Below are positions 27,090 through 35,285 of a stretch of 64,000 nucleotides of DNA, piece after piece. A program made the translations under genes and the position numbers. How positions within the stretch are numbered: position 1 is the stretch's first letter; every line of letters starts with the position of its first letter. The notes below the pieces were generated by a model. That model ran no database searches, had not been told where the DNA came from, and saw only the letters and a program-made list of their open reading frames with translations. The stretch comes from Chrysosporum bergii ANA360D (lineage in GTDB: Bacteria > Cyanobacteriota > Cyanobacteriia > Cyanobacteriales > Nostocaceae): NCBI RefSeq assembly GCF_029891735.1, contig NZ_JANQDH010000062.1, positions 1 to 64,000 on the forward strand. Direction: 5' to 3'.

Positions 27090-27622
27090 TTGATGCGTTG
27101 GTTATAGGGTAATTTGGCTAATAGCCTTGCCATGGCACAAGTGTTAGTCACTCCGGCAAATACTAAACCTGCGCCCACAAATCCAGTTAGAATTAAAAAC
27201 CAAGGGGAAATAAAAGCGCCTAAAATTGTTCCTGTCAATACTAAAGAACCTGCTACAATTTGTACTTGCCTCATTAAACTAATGGGGGCATTTTTATTAA
27301 TTTTAGTGGCATAGTTAGATTGTTTCCAGGCTGTAATACCTCCTTGTAGTTGAGCAAATTCCGAAAAACCAGCATTGACCAAGATTTGCGCTGCTTGGTG
27401 AGAACGATTTCCAGATTGGCAATAAAGTACAACTTTAGTATGAGGCTGAAAAGGTACTTGTTCTGGCTGAAATTGGGAAAGGGGTAAAAGTTGAGCGCCT
27501 GGAATATGTTCTGCTGCATATTCTGAGGGTTCCCGCACATCAATGAGATGCACTTGTTGTTTTTCGGTCAAATTTTTGACGGTTAAAGCATCTATTAATT
27601 GCAACTGGGTTGGTGGAATCAT
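27086..27622 (-). CDS. Rhodanese with C-terminal membrane hairpin (YgaP-like)
   Basis: A 178-aa protein: a rhodanese domain (about residues 5-105; LIDVREPSEYAAEHIPGAQL and the active-site loop CQSGNRS with the catalytic Cys) followed by two membrane helices (about 125-165) of the DUF2892 type, ending in a short basic tail. E. coli YgaP has the same layout. It probably moves sulfane sulfur at the membrane next to the TauE permease, to which it is coupled by an ATGA overlap. It starts 17 nt after the MBL gene. Confidence 0.9.
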   Translation of the reverse strand: MIPPTQLQLIDALTVKNLTEKQQVHLIDVREPSEYAAEHIPGAQLLPLSQFQPEQVPFQPHTKVVLYCQSGNRSHQAAQILVNAGFSEFAQLQGGITAWKQSNYATKINKNAPISLMRQVQIVAGSLVLTGTILGAFISPWFLILTGFVGAGLVFAGVTNTCAMARLLAKLPYNQRIK

Positions 27623-27639
27623 TTTTTTACTTCCTGAAA

Positions 27640-28341
27640 TTAATTTTTAACTGTCAACGCATTACCACAACGTTGATTTGCTGGTACTGCTTCCATCATT
27701 TTTTGGGGATTTGGTAAGTTTAAATTATCCATAAATTGAATGAAGCTATCTCGGTTATGTCCGCAAAAACGCGGGTTAAACTGCTTTTCTTCACCGATGC
27801 TTGAAACTGTATGACCCCGGTAATCATGTCCTGGGTAGACTAAGGTTTGATCTGGAAGGGTAAATAGCCGTTGGGTAACTGAGTCAAATAATGTTCCTGC
27901 ATCACCGCTTTGAAAATCAGTTCTTCCACAACCACGAATAAATAAAGCGTCTCCAGTTAAAATTCTGTCGCCGTTGACTAAATAGGCCATATGACTATCT
28001 GTGTGTCCTGGGGTGGCGATGGCTTCTATGGTGACTGAATCTAGATGCAGAATTTCTCCATCCTGAATATATTTGTCAGCACAGCTAGCTTGGGCTTTTG
28101 CCGGCACAATCCCGATACATCCACACAATTGACGTAATTTACCCGTACCTGTAATATGGTCTGCATGAATGTGGGTTTCTAAGCAGTAGTGGAGTGTTAA
28201 ACCTAACTCTGCAATTAATTGGCCATCTCGTTCTACATGATCGATGACTGGATCAACAATCAGAGCTGCTTTGGTAACTTCATCAGCAATCAGATAAGTA
28301 TATGTACTCGATTGATCAGCAAAAAATTGGCGAAATAACAT
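27640..28341 (-). CDS. MBL-fold persulfide dioxygenase-like protein
   Basis: A 233-aa metallo-beta-lactamase-fold protein of the ETHE1/Blh group, which oxidises glutathione persulfide to sulfite. Metal ligands are in CLETHIHADHITGTG (HxHxDH), the later His in TPGHTDSHMAYL and YPGHDYRGHTVSSIGEEK. I put the start at ATG 28341, where GGAG precedes by about 10 nt and the family begins (MLFRQFFADQSSTYTYLI). First gene of an operon with the rhodanese and TauE genes, divergent from an ArsR regulator; the set matches the BigR-type sulfide-detoxification operons of proteobacteria. Confidence 0.88.
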   Translation of the reverse strand: MLFRQFFADQSSTYTYLIADEVTKAALIVDPVIDHVERDGQLIAELGLTLHYCLETHIHADHITGTGKLRQLCGCIGIVPAKAQASCADKYIQDGEILHLDSVTIEAIATPGHTDSHMAYLVNGDRILTGDALFIRGCGRTDFQSGDAGTLFDSVTQRLFTLPDQTLVYPGHDYRGHTVSSIGEEKQFNPRFCGHNRDSFIQFMDNLNLPNPQKMMEAVPANQRCGNALTVKN

Positions 28342-28455
28342 CTTATTTTCTCCATCAAGCAAATGGGACTGAAATCAAAAAATTTCATCGGCTTTTATCG
28401 ACGGTTAATTGATTTCGGCAACTTTCGTGGGCAAGTTACTGTTTAAGTTTATAGA

Positions 28456-28487
28456 TTGACTATATGACTATATAGTAAAATAGTCAA
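28456..28487. promoter_or_regulatory. Palindromic operator between MBL and arsR genes
   Basis: Outer arms TTGACTA (28456-28462) and TAGTCAA (28481-28487) enclose an inner perfect palindrome ACTATATAGT (28467-28476). ArsR-family repressors bind AT-rich inverted repeats of this kind. Its place, 39 nt before the arsR ATG and 115 nt before the MBL ATG, suits autoregulation and control of the divergent operon. Confidence 0.65.
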
Positions 28488-28525
28488 TATCCCAAGAAAA
28501 AAATCAAAAAAATTTTTAGTGTTCT

Positions 28526-28879
28526 ATGACAAAGATGTTTCCTGGGGCTTTGGGCCAAGTTGCGGACTATTTCAAGGTGTTGTCAGAAGTCAGTCGGTTA
28601 GAAGTGTTGTGTTGTTTGAAGAGTGGACCGAAAAATGTTACACAGATTATGAATGAAACGGGGCTAGGACAGGCCAATGTGTCCAAGCATCTCAAGGTTT
28701 TAGCACAAGCGGGTATTGTCACCAGAACGCCAGAGGGGGTTAATGTAATTTACGAAATTGCTGATCCGATATTGTTTCAACTGTGTGATTTAGTGTGCGA
28801 TCGCCTAGCTGTGCGACTACAACAACAAACCCAACAGTTATCAAAATTGGGGGGTCAGCAATGGAGGACAAAGAGGTAA
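28526..28879 (+). CDS. ArsR-family regulator, possibly persulfide-sensing
   Basis: A 117-aa winged-helix protein (ALGQVADYFKVLSEVSRLEV; recognition helix region GLGQANVSKHLKVLAQAGIV). Cysteines at 29, 30, 87 and 91 flank the dimer core: C29/C30 sit where BigR and SqrR have their first sensing Cys (LxxLCxL), and C87/C91 are in the last helix. Persulfide sensors of this group form a disulfide or tetrasulfide bridge between such positions and leave DNA. The metal-site motif ELCVCD of ArsR/SmtB arsenic or zinc sensors is absent. With the adjacent MBL-rhodanese-TauE operon, a sulfide/persulfide sensor is the best inference. Confidence 0.82.
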   Translation: MTKMFPGALGQVADYFKVLSEVSRLEVLCCLKSGPKNVTQIMNETGLGQANVSKHLKVLAQAGIVTRTPEGVNVIYEIADPILFQLCDLVCDRLAVRLQQQTQQLSKLGGQQWRTKR

Positions 28880-28904
28880 ATTGATTCCCTTTGTCCCTGG
28901 TTAA

Positions 28905-30191
28905 CTAGTTAAATTGTTCCCCCGCATCTAAATTAAACAAAAGTTGCAGGGTTCGCATACAGTCTCGTCTAGCTTCCACATCCTGCTGCGATCGTAATTG
29001 CACCATCGGCTCATGTAAAATTTTGTTAACAATTCCTCTTGTTAAAGCCTCAATGATTTCTTGATGTTTTTCGCCGAATTCCGAACCCAGTCGGGATAAG
29101 GCTTTTTCCAATTCTTGTTCGCGGATGGTTTCGATTTTACTTCTCAGACAACTAATAGTAGAGACAGTTTCCAGCGATCGCCACCAAACATCAAAAGCTT
29201 CTACTTCTTCATCTAACAGCTTTTCTGCTTCCTGTGCCATTTTCCGGCGGCTTTCGTGGTTTTGAGCGACTACGGCCTTCAAGTCGTCCACATTAAAGGC
29301 TTGTACATTTATCAGTTGATTTACATCTCCGTGGACATTACGCGGTACAGAAATATCAAATAACATCAAAGACCGAGTGGGATCTAAAACTAATTCTAGC
29401 TTGCTGCGGTCAAGTATGGGTTCTGTAGCAGAGGTACTTGTAAATACTAAATCGCTATCTGCAATTACCCTGAGCATTTCCGAGAGCGGATGAGTATATA
29501 TAGACTGATCGGGATAAAGTTTTGCTAATTGCTGGGCGCGGTCTTGAGATCGGTTAATAATACTAATTTGTCCAGCACCTTTAGAAATGAGGTGTTGTAC
29601 TAACAACCGGGACATTTTACCAGCGCCGATAATTGCTACTCTACAAGCTGCTAAATTAGCTACTTTTATTTGTGATAATTCCACAGCGGCAGAACTAATG
29701 GAAACAGCACCAGTACCAATGCTAGTTTCAGTACGCACACGCTTACCGGCTGTGATGGCTTGTTTAAATAAGCGATTGAGAATTGTTTTTATACCGTTGT
29801 ATTGCTGTCCTAGTTTGTGAGTATGTTTCACTTGAGCGAGGATTTGACCTTCTCCCAGGACTAAACTATCTAACCCTGCTGCCACGCGCATTATGTGCAT
29901 TACTGCATCATGATGCAGTAACATAAACAAGTTTTGGCGCAACGAGTGTGCTGGTAATTTGCTGTGTTCAGACAGAAATTGAGTAACTTCTCTGATGCCT
30001 TGCTCAGTTTCAGTGGTAACAATATAAATTTCCAGACGGTTGCAAGTGCTGAGTATAGCTACTTCGTCAATGTGGGGATAACTACTCAGATGAGCGATGG
30101 CACTTTCAGTTTGCGGTTCTGGAATACTCAGCTTTTCCCGGATTTGAACTGGGGCTGTTTTATGGCTTAACCCCACCACTGCAATATTCAT
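28905..30191 (-). CDS. hemA: Glutamyl-tRNA reductase
   Basis: A 428-aa enzyme reducing glutamyl-tRNA to glutamate-1-semialdehyde, the first committed step of tetrapyrrole (heme, chlorophyll, phycobilin) synthesis. Catalytic Cys in [10 protein letters not shown] (about residue 50), substrate motif [17 protein letters not shown], Rossmann NADPH site [17 protein letters not shown] and the C-terminal dimerisation helices are present. Length is typical. The spacer to glpX (30192-30456) contains a hairpin repeat unit. Strongly conserved, complete. Confidence 0.96.
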   Translation of the reverse strand: MNIAVVGLSHKTAPVQIREKLSIPEPQTESAIAHLSSYPHIDEVAILSTCNRLEIYIVTTETEQGIREVTQFLSEHSKLPAHSLRQNLFMLLHHDAVMHIMRVAAGLDSLVLGEGQILAQVKHTHKLGQQYNGIKTILNRLFKQAITAGKRVRTETSIGTGAVSISSAAVELSQIKVANLAACRVAIIGAGKMSRLLVQHLISKGAGQISIINRSQDRAQQLAKLYPDQSIYTHPLSEMLRVIADSDLVFTSTSATEPILDRSKLELVLDPTRSLMLFDISVPRNVHGDVNQLINVQAFNVDDLKAVVAQNHESRRKMAQEAEKLLDEEVEAFDVWWRSLETVSTISCLRSKIETIREQELEKALSRLGSEFGEKHQEIIEALTRGIVNKILHEPMVQLRSQQDVEARRDCMRTLQLLFNLDAGEQFN

Positions 30192-30302
30192 TATTTATCG
30201 GTAATTGGTAATTGGTAATGGATTATTGATGGTTGTGGATTGGGATTGGGGGAGAGAAAAGGCAAGGGGTGGGGGTGCAGTGAGAGGAAATAGCTGGCGT
30301 TT

Positions 30303-30357
30303 TGTAGCGAATTTTACGTATTTAGGTACAGGGGCGGGCAAGATGCCCGCGCTACAA
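30303..30357 (+). repeat. Dispersed hairpin repeat, copy 4 (short form)
   Basis: TGTAGCGAATTTTACGTATT, TAGGTAC, then the 17-nt palindrome GCGGGCAAGATGCCCGC (30334-30350) and GCTACAAT. Matches the left part and hairpin of copies at 2.4, 49.5 and 61.4 kb. It lies downstream of glpX, in the spacer before hemA. Confidence 0.65.
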
Positions 30358-30456
30358 TCGGGGTGATCGCACTGTTTTTAGGAAACGCTATACTACGGTA
30401 ATATTTCCCACTCCCTGCTCCCAAATCTCCAATCCCTGTTCTCTACTGCCTAATTA

Positions 30457-31494
30457 TTAACGCAATTGTAGACTCTTGGGTTCGTCAAACAAATGGATGG
30501 TATCAACAAAACGCACTGTTTTGGACTGGTTAGAAATAACCAAGCTTTGAGTTCTGGCACCACCGTTAAAGAAACGGACACCTTCCATGAGAGTACCGGG
30601 AGTAATACCGCAAGCAGCAAATAGAACTGTTTCGCCGGAGGCTAATTCGTTAGCATTGTAAACCTTATCAGGGTCATTAATGCCCATTTCTTTCATCCGT
30701 GCCAGATTGCCTTCTTTGCTTTCACCAATCAAGCCTGTTTTGACTACTTCTGGATCATAGATTAACTGTCCTTGGAAATGTCCTCCCAAGCAGCGCAGGG
30801 CCGCAGCAGAAATGACTCCTTCAGGTGCAGCACCGATACCCATTAAGGCGTGGATATTTGTGCCTTCAAAAGCGCAGGAAATAGCGGCAGAAACGTCACC
30901 ATCGCTAATTAATCTGACTCTTGCCCCTGCGGTGCGAATTTCCTGAATGAGTTCTGTGTGGCGGGGACGGTCCATCACCACAACCACTAAATCTGCTATA
31001 GGACGGTTTAAGCACTCAGATAGGATTTTGAGGTTTTCAGTAGCAGACTTGTTAATATCTACTAAACCTTTTGCTGGTGCGGGTGCTGCCAGTTTCTTCA
31101 TATAGAAGTCAGGGGCAGCAAATAAACCACCTTTTTCGGAAATTGCCAGAACTGCCATTGAACCATTTTGACCGTAGGCAACTAAGTTTGTACCTTCGCA
31201 TGGATCTACAGCAATGTCAATTTCAATTAGTTCATCGGGGTTACAGAAGTTTTTAGCATCTGTTTGGGTACAGATACCCACTTCTTCGCCTATGTAGAGC
31301 ATGGGCGCTTCGTCGCGTTCGCCTTCACCAATCACAATGCGACCGCGCATATAGATTTTGTTCATCCGCTCCCGCATGGCTTCCACTGCTACTTGGTCAG
31401 CAATGTTTTTTTCGCCTTTGCCCATCCATTTTGAGGAAGCGATGGCTGCTTGCTCTACTACCTCAATAATCTCTAATCCAAGTGTATTTTCCAC
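30457..31494 (-). CDS. glpX: Class II fructose-1,6-/sedoheptulose-1,7-bisphosphatase
   Basis: A 345-aa GlpX-type bisphosphatase, in cyanobacteria the dual FBP/SBPase of the Calvin cycle. [33 protein letters not shown], the metal site [40 protein letters not shown] and [20 protein letters not shown] are all conserved. Length and ends are normal. It is monocistronic, with hemA downstream on the same strand after a repeat-bearing spacer of 265 nt. Confidence 0.95.
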   Translation of the reverse strand: MENTLGLEIIEVVEQAAIASSKWMGKGEKNIADQVAVEAMRERMNKIYMRGRIVIGEGERDEAPMLYIGEEVGICTQTDAKNFCNPDELIEIDIAVDPCEGTNLVAYGQNGSMAVLAISEKGGLFAAPDFYMKKLAAPAPAKGLVDINKSATENLKILSECLNRPIADLVVVVMDRPRHTELIQEIRTAGARVRLISDGDVSAAISCAFEGTNIHALMGIGAAPEGVISAAALRCLGGHFQGQLIYDPEVVKTGLIGESKEGNLARMKEMGINDPDKVYNANELASGETVLFAACGITPGTLMEGVRFFNGGARTQSLVISNQSKTVRFVDTIHLFDEPKSLQLR

Positions 31495-31777
31495 AGATTC
31501 ACCCTCTCAACTGCTTGACTAAGTTCGTCTTATCTGGCTATTTGATTCAGTCTTTAAGTCTACCAAAGGGGGTATACACGTGGGAAATACTATCCACTAT
31601 AAGTAATGTTAAGTTTTGTTGGCAGATGAATGGCTATGGTGGTCAGGATGCGCGCAGGGCGATGGCTTCACCTGAGTAGAAGTTATGGCAGTAGCCGGGT
31701 TATGCCGGACCCGTCACGACTCATATAAAATAAAGATAGAATTTGTTGAGATTTGTATAGTTAGAGTTTAAGCTGTT

Positions 31778-32797
31778 ATGGCTCCTGCCGTTTTAATTGA
31801 AAAGCTACAAAAGAGGTACGGTAAAGTAGTCGCAGTTAAGGATGTATCCTTTGAGGTACAACCAGGAGAAATCTTTGGTTTACTCGGACCTAATGGTGCG
31901 GGGAAGACAACCACCCTGCGAGCTTTATGTACTTTAACTACACCAGATGCTGGGAAGATCGAAGTATCTGGTATATCCGTTATGGATCAGCCGAGGATCG
32001 CTCGACAAAAACTCGGCTATGTAGCCCAAGAAGTGGCTTTAGATAAGGTGCTAACTGGTAAGGAACTGCTGCAACTGCAAGCGGCGCTTTATCATATCCC
32101 AGGATCAGTGGCTAAACAGCGTATTGATATGGTGTTGGAGTTACTGGGTTTACGGGAATACGCTGATCAAAAAACCGGGACTTATTCAGGTGGTCTACGC
32201 AAGCGCCTTGACTTGGCTGCTGGTTTACTTCACGCTCCAGATGTTTTGGTGTTGGATGAACCCACGGTGGGACTTGATATAGATAGCCGTTTTGTGGTGT
32301 GGGAATTTTTGCGGCAGTTACGCGCTTCTGGAACAACGGTACTAATTACTAGCCATTATTTAGAAGAAATTGATGCTTTAGCTGATCGGGTGGCAATTAT
32401 TGACGGTGGGGTGGTGATTGCTGCTGGTACACCCTCACAATTAAAGGATAAGGTGGGAGGCGATCGCATTACTTTGCGCATCCGGGAGTTTTCCCCCATA
32501 GAAGAAGCGGAAAAAGCCAAGTACCTCTTGCAAGATTTACCATTTGTGCAAGAAGTGATTATTAATAATGCTCAAGGTAATTCCCTTAACTTGGTGGTGA
32601 CACCCCAAAGTGATGCTTTAATCAGCATACAGCAATCCCTCAATCAAGTTGGATTACCTACTTTTGGCATTGCTCAATCTCGTCCTAGTTTAGATGATGT
32701 TTATCTAGCCGCTACGGGGCGCACTCTGTTAGATGCAGAACTGGCGGCAGTTACTAGTCGTGATCTGAAGGCTGAGAAAAAGCAAAATATGAGATAG
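31778..32797 (+). CDS. ABC-2 exporter ATP-binding protein (DrrA-like)
   Basis: A 339-aa ATPase of the DrrA/multidrug ABC-2 group. Walker A GPNGAGKTTTLRALC (about residues 37-51), signature YSGGLRKRLDLAAGL (about 136-150), Walker B VLVLDEPTVGLD and switch HYLEE are intact; the C-terminal 110 residues (DRITLRIREFSPIEEAEK and on) form the regulatory tail of this group. Followed after 60 nt by its permease and then by a small secreted protein, so it starts a three-gene operon. The substrate cannot be inferred; lipid, pigment or drug export are all possible. Confidence 0.88.
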   Translation: MAPAVLIEKLQKRYGKVVAVKDVSFEVQPGEIFGLLGPNGAGKTTTLRALCTLTTPDAGKIEVSGISVMDQPRIARQKLGYVAQEVALDKVLTGKELLQLQAALYHIPGSVAKQRIDMVLELLGLREYADQKTGTYSGGLRKRLDLAAGLLHAPDVLVLDEPTVGLDIDSRFVVWEFLRQLRASGTTVLITSHYLEEIDALADRVAIIDGGVVIAAGTPSQLKDKVGGDRITLRIREFSPIEEAEKAKYLLQDLPFVQEVIINNAQGNSLNLVVTPQSDALISIQQSLNQVGLPTFGIAQSRPSLDDVYLAATGRTLLDAELAAVTSRDLKAEKKQNMR

Positions 32798-32857
32798 ACC
32801 ATTACTACAACATGGTGATTGGTTTGAGTCGTTAATGTAAATATTTCCTCGAATACT

Positions 32858-33715
32858 ATGAGTGTTACTCCTACGCGACAAGCAAATGTCAACTCCTCCC
32901 CTAACTTTTTGGGAGAATTACTACAAGAAACCCTGGCTTTAACTCGGCGCTTGTTTATTCAATTACAACGCCGTCCTTCTACTTTGGTGGCGGGAATTAT
33001 TCAGCCGGTGATGTGGTTGGTGCTATTTGGCGCTTTATTCCAAAATGCGCCTAGGGGTTTGTTTGGCACTACTACCAATTATGGTCAATTTCTGGCGGCA
33101 GGCGTAATTGTTTTTACAGCTTTTGCTGGGGCGCTTAACGCTGGTTTACCTGTTATGTTTGACCGGGAATTTGGCTTTTTAAATCGTTTGCTGGTAGCGC
33201 CTTTAGCTTCGCGGTTTTCTATTGTCTTTGCTTCCGCCATCTTTATTGTTAGCCAAAGTTTGCTGCAAGCAGCTGTAATTGTGGCAGCGGCAGCTTTTCT
33301 GGGGGCGGGGCTACCGGATGTGGCAGGGTTGGGGGCGATCGCCTTAATCGTGTTTTTACTGGCTTTGGGTGTAACTGCTATTTCTCTGGGACTGGCTTTT
33401 GCTTTACCTGGACACATTGAATTAATAGCGGTCATTTTTGTCACTAACCTACCCTTGTTATTTGCTAGTACCGCTCTGGCTCCTTTATCTTTTATGCCCC
33501 AGTGGTTGCAAATTGTGGCTACCCTCAACCCTTTGAGTTATGCTATTGAACCAATACGCTATCTTTATCTTCATAGCGATTGGGGGCTAGGTAGTGTAGT
33601 GATGACAGCACCTTGGGGTAATGTTACCTTTGGGGGTGCGCTACTGCTGTTGTCGGGTTTTGCGTTAATTGCTTTATTGAGCATACAACCCCGACTGCGA
33701 CGGACTTTGGCTTAA
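32858..33715 (+). CDS. ABC-2 exporter permease (DrrB-like)
   Basis: A 285-aa permease with six membrane helices from about residue 45 to 275 and a cytosolic N-terminus (LGELLQETLALTRRLFIQLQ). MPQWLQIVATLNPLSYAIEP is the ABC-2 family C-terminal signature (NPLxYxxxxxR). It pairs with the ATPase encoded 60 nt upstream. The periplasmic loops are short, so this is a half-size exporter that should dimerise. Confidence 0.88.
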   Translation: MSVTPTRQANVNSSPNFLGELLQETLALTRRLFIQLQRRPSTLVAGIIQPVMWLVLFGALFQNAPRGLFGTTTNYGQFLAAGVIVFTAFAGALNAGLPVMFDREFGFLNRLLVAPLASRFSIVFASAIFIVSQSLLQAAVIVAAAAFLGAGLPDVAGLGAIALIVFLLALGVTAISLGLAFALPGHIELIAVIFVTNLPLLFASTALAPLSFMPQWLQIVATLNPLSYAIEPIRYLYLHSDWGLGSVVMTAPWGNVTFGGALLLLSGFALIALLSIQPRLRRTLA

Positions 33716-33740
33716 GCAGCTATGTAAGGGGAAAAATTCC

Positions 33741-34097
33741 ATGAAAAAACCGTTTTTATCACTGACTAAACTTTCTCTGCTGACTTGGGTAGGTGTTGGT
33801 TTTGCTTCCTTGTTTATCCCTCAAGTTGGTTTAGCTCAATTTAACTCAGTGGATCGTGGTACAAATCAGAACAGCGATCCCTTTGCTTCCCCTAACTCGG
33901 GTGATTTGAATATGTTTGATCTCATTCATCGGGTAAATATGGGGAATATCCAATGGAACCCTACTGAGCAAAAAGAACAAATAGACTCAGCTGCATTGGA
34001 ATTTAAAGCTAGGCAACAAAAAGCCTTTGAAGAACAGCAAAACAAGTCAAATCCAGATTCACTATCGAATTTACCTCCGGAAACTCCATTACCTTAA
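33741..34097 (+). CDS. Small secreted protein after the ABC exporter
   Basis: A 118-aa protein with a signal peptide (hydrophobic segment about 12-30, cleavage after GLA-Q). The mature region is hydrophilic, rich in Gln, Asn and Pro, with a central segment FDLIHRVNMGNIQWNPTEQK and a helical EFKARQQKAFEEQQNK; no family is recognised. It begins 25 nt after the permease and is probably its operon partner. A bidirectional hairpin terminator follows. Confidence 0.7.
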   Translation: MKKPFLSLTKLSLLTWVGVGFASLFIPQVGLAQFNSVDRGTNQNSDPFASPNSGDLNMFDLIHRVNMGNIQWNPTEQKEQIDSAALEFKARQQKAFEEQQNKSNPDSLSNLPPETPLP

Positions 34098-34116
34098 TGT
34101 TTGTTGATTTCAAAAT

Positions 34117-34145
34117 CACAACTCCGGCCATTTGGCGGAGTTGTG
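34117..34145. terminator. Bidirectional terminator
   Basis: CACAACTCC / GGAGTTGTG (9 bp) continued by GCCA / TGGC across a single bulged G, with a TT loop, between the convergent secreted-protein and peroxiredoxin genes. Confidence 0.8.
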
Positions 34146-34168
34146 TGGGTTTGTTAAAAACCTAAAAA

Positions 34169-34606
34169 CTACAAACCAAGTGCGGCTAAAACATCACTAG
34201 CATGAGTGGTTGTATTTACACTAGTGTCAACATAAATAATTTTACCGTTAGGGTCAATTACGTAAGTAACACGCTTGGCGTAACCACCGCCATCAACGTC
34301 ATAAGCTTGGATTAAAGTTTGGTTGGTGTCAGCTAAGAGAGGGAAGTTGAGATTATATTTTTGGGTGAAAGCCTGATGGGAACCTTCATCATCGGCGCTG
34401 ACTCCCAGCACTACGACGTTTTTACCTGCATATTCAGGTTTAGCATCCCGAAAGCTACAAGCTTGTTTGGTGCAGCCTGGAGTGTCATCTTTGGGGTAAA
34501 AATACAAAACGACTGTCTTTCCAGCAAAATCAGATAATGAAACGGTGTTACCGTTGGTATCTTTGACGGTAAATGCTGGTGCATCTGTACCAACTGCTAG
34601 AGGCAT
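34169..34606 (-). CDS. bcp: Peroxiredoxin Q / Bcp
   Basis: A 145-aa thioredoxin-fold peroxidase. The peroxidatic Cys is in YPKDDTPGCTKQACSFRD, with the resolving Cys five residues later, the atypical 2-Cys arrangement of PrxQ/Bcp. I set the start at ATG 34606 (MPLAVGTDAPAFTVKD), preceded by AGGAAAGG; an in-frame start upstream would add a non-conserved leader. It detoxifies peroxides, probably with thioredoxin. Divergent from the Npun_F0494-type gene over an 83-nt spacer. Confidence 0.93.
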   Translation of the reverse strand: MPLAVGTDAPAFTVKDTNGNTVSLSDFAGKTVVLYFYPKDDTPGCTKQACSFRDAKPEYAGKNVVVLGVSADDEGSHQAFTQKYNLNFPLLADTNQTLIQAYDVDGGGYAKRVTYVIDPNGKIIYVDTSVNTTTHASDVLAALGL

Positions 34607-34672
34607 AATCAACCTTTCCTGTTTTAAATTGATGACTTTGGGAATTTTACAATAATTTACAATACAATAAGC

Positions 34673-34693
34673 CCAATGACCAATGACCAATGA
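34673..34693. repeat. CCAATGA heptamer x3 at a start codon
   Basis: Three perfect units, each containing an ATG. The ATG of the third is the start codon at 34690. The first two ATGs are in the other two reading frames because the unit is 7 nt long. Confidence 0.85.
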
Positions 34694-35082
34694 CTAAAAA
34701 TCAAAAAACGTTTTTCTACACCCCTAACACAGTGGAAAGGGCTAGGACATCCCTGATATGTTCTCCCTTCCAGATTGTTCTATTTCAGGCGATGCGTCAG
34801 CAGAGTCTACCATTAGCAGCCATTGCCATGGAAAATGGTGTTAAGCATGGTTATACTAAACGCCCTTTGTCAGAGTTAGCGTGCGATAATGCTTTAGGGT
34901 GGTTGATACAAGTGGGTGTTTTGCGACGAGAAGTTGATGGTCAGGGAATTACCGATAGTTTTCGCCTCACTCCTCTAGGTCATCAGGTGCTAGGACAATT
35001 CCCAGAGGAAAATTGGACTAGTCCATCTTGGCGCGATCGCCTGTATAATGGCATGACTTACTGGTTGAGATTACCTTTGTAA
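34690..35082 (+). CDS. Npun_F0494-type conserved cyanobacterial protein
   Basis: A 130-aa protein resembling the Npun_F0494 family of cyanobacteria. TVERARTSLICSPFQIVLFQ, GYTKRPLSELACDNALGWLI and VGVLRREVDGQGITDSFRLT suggest a winged-helix fold with a C-terminal PLGHQVLGQF helix; DNA binding is possible but not shown. The ATG lies inside a CCAATGA tandem repeat, so no upstream ribosome site can be seen; translation may depend on an AT-rich, unstructured start. Confidence 0.75.
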   Translation: MTKNQKTFFYTPNTVERARTSLICSPFQIVLFQAMRQQSLPLAAIAMENGVKHGYTKRPLSELACDNALGWLIQVGVLRREVDGQGITDSFRLTPLGHQVLGQFPEENWTSPSWRDRLYNGMTYWLRLPL

Positions 35083-35285
35083 CACCACAGTAAAAATATC
35101 AATTTATCCAGGATTGCTCAAGAGGAAATTACAGCACATTTCCAAAATTGAGTTACACTCATAGCGGTTGATAAGCCGACGCTACAAGAGTTTTATCACT
35201 TATTTGGAGGATTTCAATTAGCTAAAGATTGCTGGTAAGCAAGGGACAAATATAAAAATCCTCAACCCTTTAAAAATTAAGAATT

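Noticed and set aside
35083-35285. Possible cobalamin riboswitch before cobQ
   Set aside because: The B12-box-like motif GCCACTG was not found, and no multi-stem core could be drawn.
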